This document shows, one piece after another, positions 8,789-15,554 of a stretch of 39,787 nt of DNA. Position numbers and translations under genes: made by a program. The stretch is taken from NCBI GenBank assembly GCA_964478075.1, contig CAYZGO010000026.1, positions 1 to 39,787 of the forward strand, written 5' to 3'. The stretch's first letter is position 1; each line of letters opens with the position of its first letter. The notes below the pieces were generated by a model. It had not been told where the DNA came from and made no database searches. It saw only the letters and a list, made by a program, of their open reading frames with translations. This DNA comes from DAOUEX01 sp034430235. Lineage in GTDB: Bacteria > Chloroflexota > Anaerolineae > UBA2200.

Positions 8789-9868
8789 CTATTCTCTCTT
8801 ACTCGGAGTCACATTCCAGCGCTGCACGCCCGTTTCAGCATCCAGCGCGTAGATGGTATCACCAAAGACACTGACGTACACTATACCTTCGGCCACAACC
8901 GGTGAGCTGAGGATAGACTTGTCCACGTCAAAGCCCCACTTCTGCACACCACTAGCGGCATCAAGCACGTGCAGAGATCCAGCCTCCGTACCGACATACA
9001 GCAGGCCATCAGCGTAAGCAGGCGTGGCACGAATCATGCCCTCTGTCATAAACTCCCAGCGCTTGACGCCCGTGGCCGCATCAAGGGCATAAAGCTTCTT
9101 GTCCAGCGAACCCACGTACACCGTGTCGTCAACGACCAGCGAACTTGCCCAAACCCAGTGCTCGGCCTCAAACTTCCAACGCACTTGGCCGCTGCTTGCG
9201 TCAAGAGCGTAGACCTTGCTGTCGAATGCTCCGCAGTAGACGAGATCGCCAGCAACAGTGGGGCCGCCGGCGAGGGCACCACCCGCTTCTTCGAATTCCC
9301 ATTGCTTCCGCCCCGTGTCTGCGTCGAGGCAATAGAGCCGGTGATCCAACGAACTCACGTACACCTTGCCCTCAGCCACAAAGGGACGACCCCAGATCCA
9401 ATTGCCGGTAGCGAACTCCCATCTCTTCAATCCCGTACTCGCATCGAGGGCATATACCTTGTGATCGCTGGAACAAACGTACAGCGTGTCATCAGCGATA
9501 ACAGCATCGGCAAAGATATGCCCAGACGAAGCGAACGCCCAGCGCTGCGAGCCGGTGTTAGCATCGAGGGCATAGAGATAGCCATCCAACGAACCAATGT
9601 AGAGCGTGTCATTCAGCAGCACTGGTGCCGCGTACACAGAACCTACGCCTGTCTTCTCGGAAGCAGGCGGGTACTGCCAGATTTCTAGACCACTCGTCGC
9701 ATTGAGCGCGTACACGCGTCCAGCTTGCGAGCCCGTATACAGCGTTCCCTCAACTACCAGCAAGCTAGACCAGCCTGGACTTGCAGGAGCTGCGGCACAA
9801 CCGCCCAGCGTACTCGCCACAACGACGAGCAACACCATAAGAGCAAACTTTGCATTGTAGGATTTCAA
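8789..9868 (-). CDS. PQQ-type beta-propeller lipoprotein (BamB-like)
   Basis: The protein has 359 residues. I prefer the TTG at 9868 because GGAGGAGGG lies nine bases before it; the ATG at 9916 has no RBS and would put 16 polar residues ahead of the signal peptide. The signal peptide ends in a lipobox (TLGGC, Cys near residue 24). About eight repeats of roughly 40 residues follow, of the form LYALDAxTGxxxWxF with V(Y/V)VGSxDxxLY, a PQQ/YWTD-type eight-bladed propeller. Such propellers scaffold protein-protein contacts; BamB helps outer-membrane assembly. Sitting between yidD and yidC suggests, but does not prove, a role in membrane-protein biogenesis. Confidence 0.85.
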   Translation of the reverse strand: MKSYNAKFALMVLLVVVASTLGGCAAAPASPGWSSLLVVEGTLYTGSQAGRVYALNATSGLEIWQYPPASEKTGVGSVYAAPVLLNDTLYIGSLDGYLYALDANTGSQRWAFASSGHIFADAVIADDTLYVCSSDHKVYALDASTGLKRWEFATGNWIWGRPFVAEGKVYVSSLDHRLYCLDADTGRKQWEFEEAGGALAGGPTVAGDLVYCGAFDSKVYALDASSGQVRWKFEAEHWVWASSLVVDDTVYVGSLDKKLYALDAATGVKRWEFMTEGMIRATPAYADGLLYVGTEAGSLHVLDAASGVQKWGFDVDKSILSSPVVAEGIVYVSVFGDTIYALDAETGVQRWNVTPSKRE

Positions 9869-9926
9869 AGCGTATGACCCTCCTCCGTGTTTAATGTCTG
9901 CCGCAAGCAGGCTCAAAGCAAAGCGC

Positions 9927-10136
9927 CTAGGGCACCGGATCGTAGCCCCCAGGACTAAAAGGATGACAGCGACTGAGACGTTTTAACGCTAATCTGCCCC
10001 CCTTCCACAAGCCGTATTTGGCGATAGCCTCATAAGCATACTCGGAACAAGAGGGGACAAAACGACATGCAGGGGGTAGATCTCGTGAAACTGTCCTCTG
10101 ATAGAACCTGATCAAGGCCAAAGCAATCCGTTTCAC
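9927..10136 (-). CDS. yidD: YidD membrane protein insertion efficiency factor
   Basis: The protein has 69 residues. The GTG start at 10136 overlaps the rnpA stop (GTGA). The family core is intact: ALIRFYQRTVS, CRFVPSCSEYAYEAI and HPFSPGGYDPVP, including the conserved cysteines. YidD assists YidC-dependent membrane insertion. The open frame runs much further upstream through rnpA, but that extension is only the rnpA gene read in another frame and should not be annotated. Confidence 0.95.
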   Translation of the reverse strand: MKRIALALIRFYQRTVSRDLPPACRFVPSCSEYAYEAIAKYGLWKGGRLALKRLSRCHPFSPGGYDPVP

Positions 10137-10498
10137 TCGCCTACATCCAGTGCTTCCGGCGGTTTTGTGACTAATCCCGCTCGCGGCAGCAAAGAATCCA
10201 GCGCTTCTCCAATGCGCCACAGGTCTGCCCCCCCAATCGCTGCACGTGCGATAAGCACCAAATCCCATCCTGGACACACACAGGCGAGCCGTGCACGCAC
10301 CGCTTCGCGCATCAATCGTTTTACACGGTTTCGCACCACGGCCTTGCCAATGCGTTTGCTCACCGAGAAGCCGAAACGGCTGTAGGGCAAGTTGTTGCCC
10401 AATGCACAAAGCACAAGCAGTGGGTGAGACCACGATCGCCCCTCGCGACGCACTCGCTGAAACTGTCCGCTGTGAGCCAGGCGATGGCGTCTCTCCAT
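10133..10498 (-). CDS. rnpA: ribonuclease P protein component
   Basis: The protein has 121 residues. I place the start at ATG 10498 (MERRHRLAHSGQFQRV), the usual RnpA N-terminus; an in-frame start 17 codons upstream lacks family similarity. The RNR signature is clear (GKAVVRNRVKRLMREAVR, about residues 54-71), with the preceding GFSVSKRI. It binds RNase P RNA for tRNA 5' maturation. It lies 63 bp after rpmH and overlaps yidD by 4 bp, the classical rpmH-rnpA-yidD order. Confidence 0.95.
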   Translation of the reverse strand: MERRHRLAHSGQFQRVRREGRSWSHPLLVLCALGNNLPYSRFGFSVSKRIGKAVVRNRVKRLMREAVRARLACVCPGWDLVLIARAAIGGADLWRIGEALDSLLPRAGLVTKPPEALDVGE

Positions 10499-10561
10499 GG
10501 TCAAATACTCCACCGACAAAGCTATTCGCGCTCGGTGTCCACGTGTCACGCGCCTCGGTGA

Positions 10562-10699
10562 TCAAACCACAAGCCGCTTGCGACCCTTCAGTCGGCGAGC
10601 CTTCAAAACCCGCCGACCTGCTCGAGTCTGCATGCGCGCACGAAAACCATGTACCCTCTGACGTCGACGTTTCTTGGGTTGATAAGTCCTCTTGGGCAT
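10562..10699 (-). CDS. rpmH: 50S ribosomal protein bL34
   Basis: A 45-codon gene, short enough to be missed by length filters. It begins with MPKRTYQPKKRRRQRVHGF and continues through ARMQTRAGRRVLKARR and LKGRKRLVV, the full bL34 pattern at normal length. The RBS AAGAGG/AAGGG lies before the ATG at 10699. It is the first gene of the origin-proximal operon, about 28 nt from the predicted transcription start. dnaA, which often lies upstream of rpmH in bacteria, is absent here. Confidence 0.97.
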   Translation of the reverse strand: MPKRTYQPKKRRRQRVHGFRARMQTRAGRRVLKARRLKGRKRLVV

Positions 10700-10734
10700 T
10701 ACCCTTACCTCTTCTTGATTGACAAGTACGCGCT

Positions 10735-10764
10735 ATTATACCCTCCCTTGACACATACTGTCAA
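10735..10764 (-). promoter_or_regulatory. promoter of the rpmH-parB operon
   Basis: On the minus strand, TTGACA (10764-10759), an 18-bp spacer and a perfect TATAAT (10740-10735). Predicted start near 10728, giving a 28-nt leader before rpmH. Confidence 0.8.
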
Positions 10765-10798
10765 ATATCCCGACAGTAAAGTCAACTCAGGCCTGGCC

Positions 10799-10826
10799 TT
10801 GCCAAAACGGCAGAAGTGACTACAAT
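10799..10826 (+). promoter_or_regulatory. promoter of the TPR gene
   Basis: TTGCCA (10799-10804), a 16-bp spacer and TACAAT (10821-10826), about 45 bp before the TPR start codon. It is divergent from the rpmH promoter. I saw no DnaA-box cluster in this divergent spacer. Confidence 0.55.
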
Positions 10827-10871
10827 CATACTAGGCCCGAGAGGCACTACGCCTAGGAGACGAAAACAAAC

Positions 10872-11258
10872 ATGGACGCAAATGTGTCAAGTTCCCAGAT
10901 CAAAGAAGAACTCCGCAAGCAATGGACTAACCAGGCTGTCGAACTGGCCCTTATGGGACGCTGGGACGAAGCAATCCAGGCCAACTTGCACATCCTGAAA
11001 CTCTTCCCTGACGACATCCGGGCTCACAATAGGCTTGGCAAAGCGTATTTTGAACTTGGACGCTACGACGAGGCCGCAGAAGCGTATGAGCAAAGCCTCA
11101 AACAACAACCGTCTAACAACGTTGCCGGAAAGAGCCTGGTAGAGCTATACGCTCTGGTCAAGCGGGAGCCGATAGCAGAGCTTCGAGAGAGCATACCAGG
11201 CCTTGAGGGCGCAGAGGAAGAAGTCGAGGCTGGGCCGGATGAGGACAGCATTGATTAG
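10872..11258 (+). CDS. TPR repeat protein
   Basis: The protein has 128 residues. ATG 10872 is preceded by TAGGAGA. Two to three tetratricopeptide repeats are visible (AVELALMGRWDEAIQANLHILKL, then AHNRLGKAYFELGRYDEAAEAYEQSL, then AGKSLVELYAL). An acidic tail follows (EEEVEAGPDEDS). TPRs bind other proteins; no partner is suggested by the neighbours, as this is a single-gene unit. Confidence 0.85.
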   Translation: MDANVSSSQIKEELRKQWTNQAVELALMGRWDEAIQANLHILKLFPDDIRAHNRLGKAYFELGRYDEAAEAYEQSLKQQPSNNVAGKSLVELYALVKREPIAELRESIPGLEGAEEEVEAGPDEDSID

Positions 11259-11285
11259 CAGTCACTTCTGCCGGTAGCAAAATGA

Positions 11286-11316
11286 GCAGAGTCTACGTTG
11301 TACGCGTAGACTCTGC
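11286..11316. terminator. bidirectional terminator-like hairpin
   Basis: A perfect 12-bp stem (GCAGAGTCTACG with CGTAGACTCTGC) and a 7-nt loop, between the convergent TPR and nicotinate phosphoribosyltransferase genes. On the minus strand a short T-rich stretch (ATTTTG) follows; on the plus strand no T-run does. Confidence 0.6.
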
Positions 11317-11517
11317 CCGTTGTTGACAGGTGCCAGGTACGGTGAACCACTCAGTGCCTGAAAGTGTCTTGGACAGAAAAGGTCGTGTCCAAATCACGAT
11401 CATGACCAAGTCACTGTGACCAGTATTCCATGGCTCATGTCTCGTATCTGGTGAAAGTATGCCCGTGTCGCCTGGCTCCACCTGCTGGCAGTGACGATTC
11501 ATATACACGACCCGCAG

Positions 11518-12537
11518 TCAATGAATTCCCTGCTTCACCTCAGAGAGATCGACACGCCGCAAACGGGGGTTCTCAGTCATACCAGGGATACGGCCCCGCT
11601 TGGCTATAGGCTGCCCATCCACGATCTTTACGTCGCCGGTGAAATCAATGGGCCGGGCACTACTGATCGCACTTCCCACCCCGAAGAGGTCCCCTGGTGC
11701 CTCTTGCTCATGGAATAAGCGAATGCGCGCAGCATCCACTCCACCACTCACGATAATCTTCACCCAGGGATACCCAGCCTGATCCAGGCGCACGCGTAGC
11801 TCTTTCACCAAGTCTGGAGTAACACGCCCGCGCTCAGGCGGTGTGTCCAGTCGCACACCCCACAGTCTGCGGCCCAAGGCCTCAGCCACCCGTAAGCTCT
11901 CTTCACATTCGTCTTTGAAAGTATCAACCAGTGCTACACGCCTGACCTCAGCAGGCATGTGCCGGTCAAAGGCCAGTGTAGCCTCTACCGTATCGCCGAA
12001 GATGAGGATCATGGCATGAGGAATGGTGCCAATAGCCTGCAGACCTGCCAACTCGGCTCCTGCAGGCGTGGCGCAGCCTGCACACCCACCGACGATGGCC
12101 GCGTACTCCAAGCGCGCGGACACATGCGGGTGCACGTGCCGCCCACCGAAGCTGATAACGGGGATGCCCTCAGCCGCTTCGACACAAGCACGCGCCGCAG
12201 TAGCCCAACCACTCGTCTGTGAAAGCATACCCAGCATGGCCGTCTCGTACAGCCCAAATGCCGAATAGGGAGCCGTAATGCGCAGCACAACCTCTCTGGC
12301 AGCCATCGTCTCGCCCTCGGGTAGAGCCCACACTTCGCCGCCAGTTGGCAATACTGCGGCTAGAAGATCGAGCACCTCATTCACACCGCACAAGATGCCA
12401 GCATCATTGGGGAAAATCTCCATCGTGACCACTGGATCTAACCCCTCGGCACGCAAAACGGCCTGCGTACGGGAGAAGTAAATGTCGGCGGTATGTCCGG
12501 AAAGCACTGCTTCGCTGATGCCTGATTGCCTTGCCAT
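11518..12537 (-). CDS. pncB: nicotinate phosphoribosyltransferase
   Basis: The protein has 339 residues. ATG 12537 has RBS TAGGAG. It belongs to the short nicotinate/quinolinate phosphoribosyltransferase branch: SFGGRHVHPH near residues 150-159, VDTFKDECEESLRVAEAL, GVRLDTP and KIIVSGGVDAARI with the phosphate-binding GVGSAIS. It makes nicotinate mononucleotide from nicotinate and PRPP in the Preiss-Handler pathway. The nicotinamidase encoded just upstream in the same direction supplies its substrate, which supports the call. Confidence 0.9.
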   Translation of the reverse strand: MARQSGISEAVLSGHTADIYFSRTQAVLRAEGLDPVVTMEIFPNDAGILCGVNEVLDLLAAVLPTGGEVWALPEGETMAAREVVLRITAPYSAFGLYETAMLGMLSQTSGWATAARACVEAAEGIPVISFGGRHVHPHVSARLEYAAIVGGCAGCATPAGAELAGLQAIGTIPHAMILIFGDTVEATLAFDRHMPAEVRRVALVDTFKDECEESLRVAEALGRRLWGVRLDTPPERGRVTPDLVKELRVRLDQAGYPWVKIIVSGGVDAARIRLFHEQEAPGDLFGVGSAISSARPIDFTGDVKIVDGQPIAKRGRIPGMTENPRLRRVDLSEVKQGIH

Positions 12538-12658
12538 GTCTACACTCCTAAGTGAATTTCTTTTACTTCTCTCCGCACAAGTTGCTACGGAGGCTGCGTT
12601 GAGAACTGGCCTTGTCGGTTCACACGTCTGAATGCTCTGTAATCGGGACTCTCAACAG

Positions 12659-13174
12659 CTATACGATTGCGGCTCCCAGCACTTTCTCCATGTGCTTGAG
12701 GGCAAAAGCATGGGCCTCGGGGTCAAAACTGGCCACGCAATCACTCGGCACCTCGACGACGTAGTCACGGTTCCGCGCGTCTGCCACGGTATGCATGACA
12801 CAGATGTCAGTGCATACTCCCACGACAATGAGCTTGTCCGGTTGAAGCTCCTCCAACCTCTCGTTCAGAACGGTGCCATAGAAGCCCCTATAGCGGCATT
12901 TGGGGATGATCTCACCCTGAAACTCCGTCAGTTCAGGGATAATCTCGCACTCTGCAGTGCCTCGGATACAGTGCGGGGGAAACATCTCAAACTCTTTATC
13001 GTCTGGATCATGCGTGTCGGCCAGGTAGATAATGTGCGATCTCCGCTCTGTCTCGCGTTGCAGCAACTCCTGCACACAGGGAATGATAGAACGAGCGGCG
13101 TCACCGCACGAGAGCGGATGCCCCTCTTCCAAAAAGCCGCGCAGCATGTCTATCACAATGACTACATCGCTCAT
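12659..13174 (-). CDS. pncA: nicotinamidase / isochorismatase-family hydrolase
   Basis: The protein has 171 residues. The start is ATG 13174 behind AAGGAGG; the longer in-frame version has no RBS. The catalytic triad is visible: Asp in VIDML, Lys in IPKCRY and Cys in GVCTDICV. Metal-site residues fit THDPDD and PPHC. It converts nicotinamide to nicotinate. The isochorismatase superfamily has other amidases, so the specificity rests on the triad, the PPHC/GT region and the pncB neighbour. It is separated from pncB by 121 bp. Confidence 0.87.
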   Translation of the reverse strand: MSDVVIVIDMLRGFLEEGHPLSCGDAARSIIPCVQELLQRETERRSHIIYLADTHDPDDKEFEMFPPHCIRGTAECEIIPELTEFQGEIIPKCRYRGFYGTVLNERLEELQPDKLIVVGVCTDICVMHTVADARNRDYVVEVPSDCVASFDPEAHAFALKHMEKVLGAAIV

Positions 13175-13203
13175 TTCATACCTCCTTGATCTGCCACCAA
13201 TGG

Positions 13204-14013
13204 TCAAGTCCTGACCACTTTCTGCGTACTGTCCACGGTGGGAGTCACAACAACCTTTGTGCCACGGCCAATCTTCAGCGCTGCTACCGCGCTACCGTTG
13301 CGCACGGCGATTTCCAGATAGCCACTGCTGCCAACGAGCGCCAACAGCTCGCCATCAGCGGTCAGCGCATAGGCCTTGATCGGCCCTTTCACATCCCGAC
13401 CAGCGATATGCACTTCCAGCGCCTGCCCTACGGGCAGCAACTCGCGTCGCACATTGGTGACGAGGTTGCCAAAGCGGTCTATGTGCACAACCTCACCACA
13501 AGTGCTTCCGTCCTCCCTCATCTGGGCCTCAGCAATCACAAAGTGCACAGGGTCCTGCGCCGTCGAACCCAGGTCACTCAGAGGAACTCCCAGCGAAAGA
13601 TGTGCCGCTATTGGCGCGAATAGGTCGCGCCCATGGAATGTGCCGCTGAGAGGAGAGAGCCAGTAGCGTGAATCGGTGAGATGCACCATTTCGGACACAG
13701 ATTCACGAGCGAATACGTAGCTCAACACGCCATTGTCCGGCGCCACAAAGACTCCGCGTGGACTGCGCACGGCAAGAGCCCGCCGCTCACTGCCGACACC
13801 AGGATCAACTACTATCACGTGAACGGTATCCGCAGCAAAGTACGGATACACTGTGGAAAGGACAAAAGCCGCTGCGCGTACGTCCTGCGGGGCAATGTCG
13901 TGGCAGATATCAACGACGATGGCCTGGGGATTGATGCGCAAGATCACGCCATGCATAATACCTGCGTAGCCATCCGCTGTCCCAAAGTCGCTGAGTAGCG
14001 TGATTACACTCAC
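13204..14013 (-). CDS. SAM hydroxide adenosyltransferase (DUF62)
   Basis: About 269 residues. I favour the GTG at 14013 (reading MSVITLLSDFG), eight bases after GGAGG and about 13 nt from the predicted transcript start; an ATG at 14061 would lie inside the promoter. N-terminal TLLSDFGTxDGYAG, VDICHDI and VVDPGVG, then FVAPDNG and the C-terminal IDRFGNLVTN, define the family. It hydrolyses S-adenosylmethionine to adenosine and methionine and is related to chlorinase/fluorinase. It heads the unit with pncA (29 bp gap) and pncB. Confidence 0.92.
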   Translation of the reverse strand: MSVITLLSDFGTADGYAGIMHGVILRINPQAIVVDICHDIAPQDVRAAAFVLSTVYPYFAADTVHVIVVDPGVGSERRALAVRSPRGVFVAPDNGVLSYVFARESVSEMVHLTDSRYWLSPLSGTFHGRDLFAPIAAHLSLGVPLSDLGSTAQDPVHFVIAEAQMREDGSTCGEVVHIDRFGNLVTNVRRELLPVGQALEVHIAGRDVKGPIKAYALTADGELLALVGSSGYLEIAVRNGSAVAALKIGRGTKVVVTPTVDSTQKVVRT

Positions 14014-14032
14014 CACACTCCCCTCCTCTGAT

Positions 14033-14061
14033 ATTCTACCTTGTAGCCAAGAGAACGTCAA
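14033..14061 (-). promoter_or_regulatory. promoter of the SAM hydrolase-pncA-pncB unit
   Basis: On the minus strand, TTGACG (14061-14056), a 17-bp spacer and TAGAAT (14038-14033). Predicted start near 14026, leaving a very short leader before the GTG at 14013. Confidence 0.7.
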
Positions 14062-14070
14062 CTCGGATTA

Positions 14071-14175
14071 AACCACAAATGGGGGTTACCACGAAGGCAC
14101 AAAGACACAAAGGTTCTAGGCTATTCGCTTGATGCAAGTTCTTATTTCCCTTGTGTCTTGGTGTCTTTGGGGTTA
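14071..14175. repeat. dispersed palindromic repeat (CCAC-AAGGCACAAAGACAC type)
   Basis: The left arm ACGAAGGCACAAAGACAC and the right arm CTTGTGTCTTGGTGTCTT are near-complementary around a spacer of about 35 bp. Similar arms occur at 32641, 33715, 34590, 34716 and 36081. All copies are intergenic and all lie outside the island. Confidence 0.75.
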
Positions 14176-14202
14176 ATTCGATCGTGGGCAACTCCGGGCC
14201 AC

Positions 14203-14463
14203 GGCTTTTCCAGAGTCAGCCGACTTCCCCACGTTCCACCGCAGTTGCCGTTTACGCCTTCCGTTTACGCCTCTGGCGTAAAGACCAGAGGTGGCGTAAA
14301 GACAAAGGTACTGCGGGGTTGTCTCCACGGCCTTTGCAGCTCTGCACCTACGGCCAGCAGCATAGCATCCCCAGGAGCCACGGCAGTGCCCCGCTCCGCT
14401 GCGCTCCGGGGACTGCGCAACTGCCGCTGAACATGATGGATATAACCAGACTTTGGAAAAGCC
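14203..14463. mobile_element. MITE-like element, long copy
   Basis: Terminal inverted repeats GGCTTTTCCAGAGTC (14203-14217) and GACTTTGGAAAAGCC (14449-14463) bound 261 bp without a gene. The internal segments CAGTTGCCG and CTGAACATGA-GGA are shared with a shorter element at 17557-17641. The long copy carries about 170 bp of extra sequence between those two segments. Non-coding with terminal inverted repeats suggests a small non-autonomous transposable element (inferred). Confidence 0.5.
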
Positions 14464-14484
14464 CCAAACTCTGGGCCAACACGC

Positions 14485-14513
14485 TTGACAAGAGAACGTT
14501 TGTTCTGTACAAT
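14485..14513 (+). promoter_or_regulatory. promoter of the membrane protein-gyrB unit
   Basis: TTGACA (14485-14490), a 17-bp spacer and TACAAT (14508-14513). Predicted start near 14520, 57 nt before the GTG at 14577. Confidence 0.75.
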
Positions 14514-14576
14514 AGCATCAAGCGTTTTTCAGAACCAGAGAATTGTGCTACAATTGCTGGTTGGAGGCTGAGCACC

Positions 14577-15554
14577 GTGAGTATTATTGATACACTGTCC
14601 GCCGGCTTTGACAGGGTCACAAGGCGTCTCTGGCTCATTATTGTCCCTGTTCTGCTCAATGCTGGTATTTGGATGGGGCCCAAGCTATCCATCAAGAAGC
14701 TGAGCAAGCAGGCACTGATTGGGCTGCCCAGCGTGCCTGAGCTAGGCAGCCAATATCAGCAGTCAATGGAAATCCTGCAGAATTGGCTGGCTGATCTCGG
14801 GACGGAGATGAACGTTCTTTCAATGCTTTCAATGCGCGCCTTAGGTCTGCCAAGCGTGACGGGAGCCCTTGCATCTGAAGCTCGGCTATTTGGTGGAGCT
14901 CAACGCATCATTGAGATTGAGAGTTGGCCCGCATTGATTGGCACTGTCCTTACCTTCGTCTTGCTCAGCCTACTGATTGGCTGTTTCTGTCTGTCACTGA
15001 TTGCACAGGAGGCACGGGACGAACCGCCTGACATGGCCTGCGCTCTGAAAGTAGCGTGGCGCTCCTGGGTGAGAATGGTTAGACTGGCATTGGTGACCTT
15101 GTTAGCAGTAGCCATGATGGTCGTCGGGATGAGCGTCGTGTCCGGCGTATTGGCGCTGCTGAGTCCAGGATTCGCCTGGCTCGTATTGAACCTGTGCGTC
15201 TTGGGTACTCTGTGGTTGTCAGTGTACGCCAGCATCACCTTCTTCTTCGCACCACGGGCTATCGTACTCGACGACATGGGGGTTCTGCATTCCCTTTGGA
15301 GCAGCTTTAACGTTGTACACCGCAGTTTTCTCCCTGCCGTTGGCTTTATCCTGCTGGTCAACGTCATACAGACGGGGCTGCTGTACATCTGGCGTGCACT
15401 TGCTGTCAACGCTGTGGGCACCGTCATTAGCATTGTAGGCAATGCCTACGTGGGCGCTGGACTGGCCTTGGCCAGCTTTATTTTCTACCGAGACAGATTT
15501 GTGGCCTGGCAAAAAGCCAGCGCACAAGCCGAAACCGGTGAAGGACGACAATGA
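14577..15554 (+). CDS. polytopic membrane protein, unknown function
   Basis: The protein has 325 residues. The start is GTG 14577 (MSIIDTLSAGFDRVTRR) nine bases after GGAGG; the open frame extends upstream through repeats and the promoter, which cannot be coding. About six hydrophobic segments (near 20-38, 118-142, 172-200, 207-232, 257-280 and 288-312) and a soluble stretch between the first two suggest an integral membrane protein. No family motif is recognised. Its stop overlaps the gyrB start (ATGA), so the two are co-translated. Confidence 0.75.
   Translation: MSIIDTLSAGFDRVTRRLWLIIVPVLLNAGIWMGPKLSIKKLSKQALIGLPSVPELGSQYQQSMEILQNWLADLGTEMNVLSMLSMRALGLPSVTGALASEARLFGGAQRIIEIESWPALIGTVLTFVLLSLLIGCFCLSLIAQEARDEPPDMACALKVAWRSWVRMVRLALVTLLAVAMMVVGMSVVSGVLALLSPGFAWLVLNLCVLGTLWLSVYASITFFFAPRAIVLDDMGVLHSLWSSFNVVHRSFLPAVGFILLVNVIQTGLLYIWRALAVNAVGTVISIVGNAYVGAGLALASFIFYRDRFVAWQKASAQAETGEGRQ

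Noticed and set aside
9927..10754. 275-residue frame containing yidD
   Set aside because: Only the last 69 residues are YidD; the rest is rnpA and rpmH read in another frame.
14151..14576. N-terminal extension of the membrane protein upstream of gyrB
   Set aside because: The frame is open, but the region contains repeats, a MITE-like element and the promoter; GGAGG before the GTG at 14577 marks the start.
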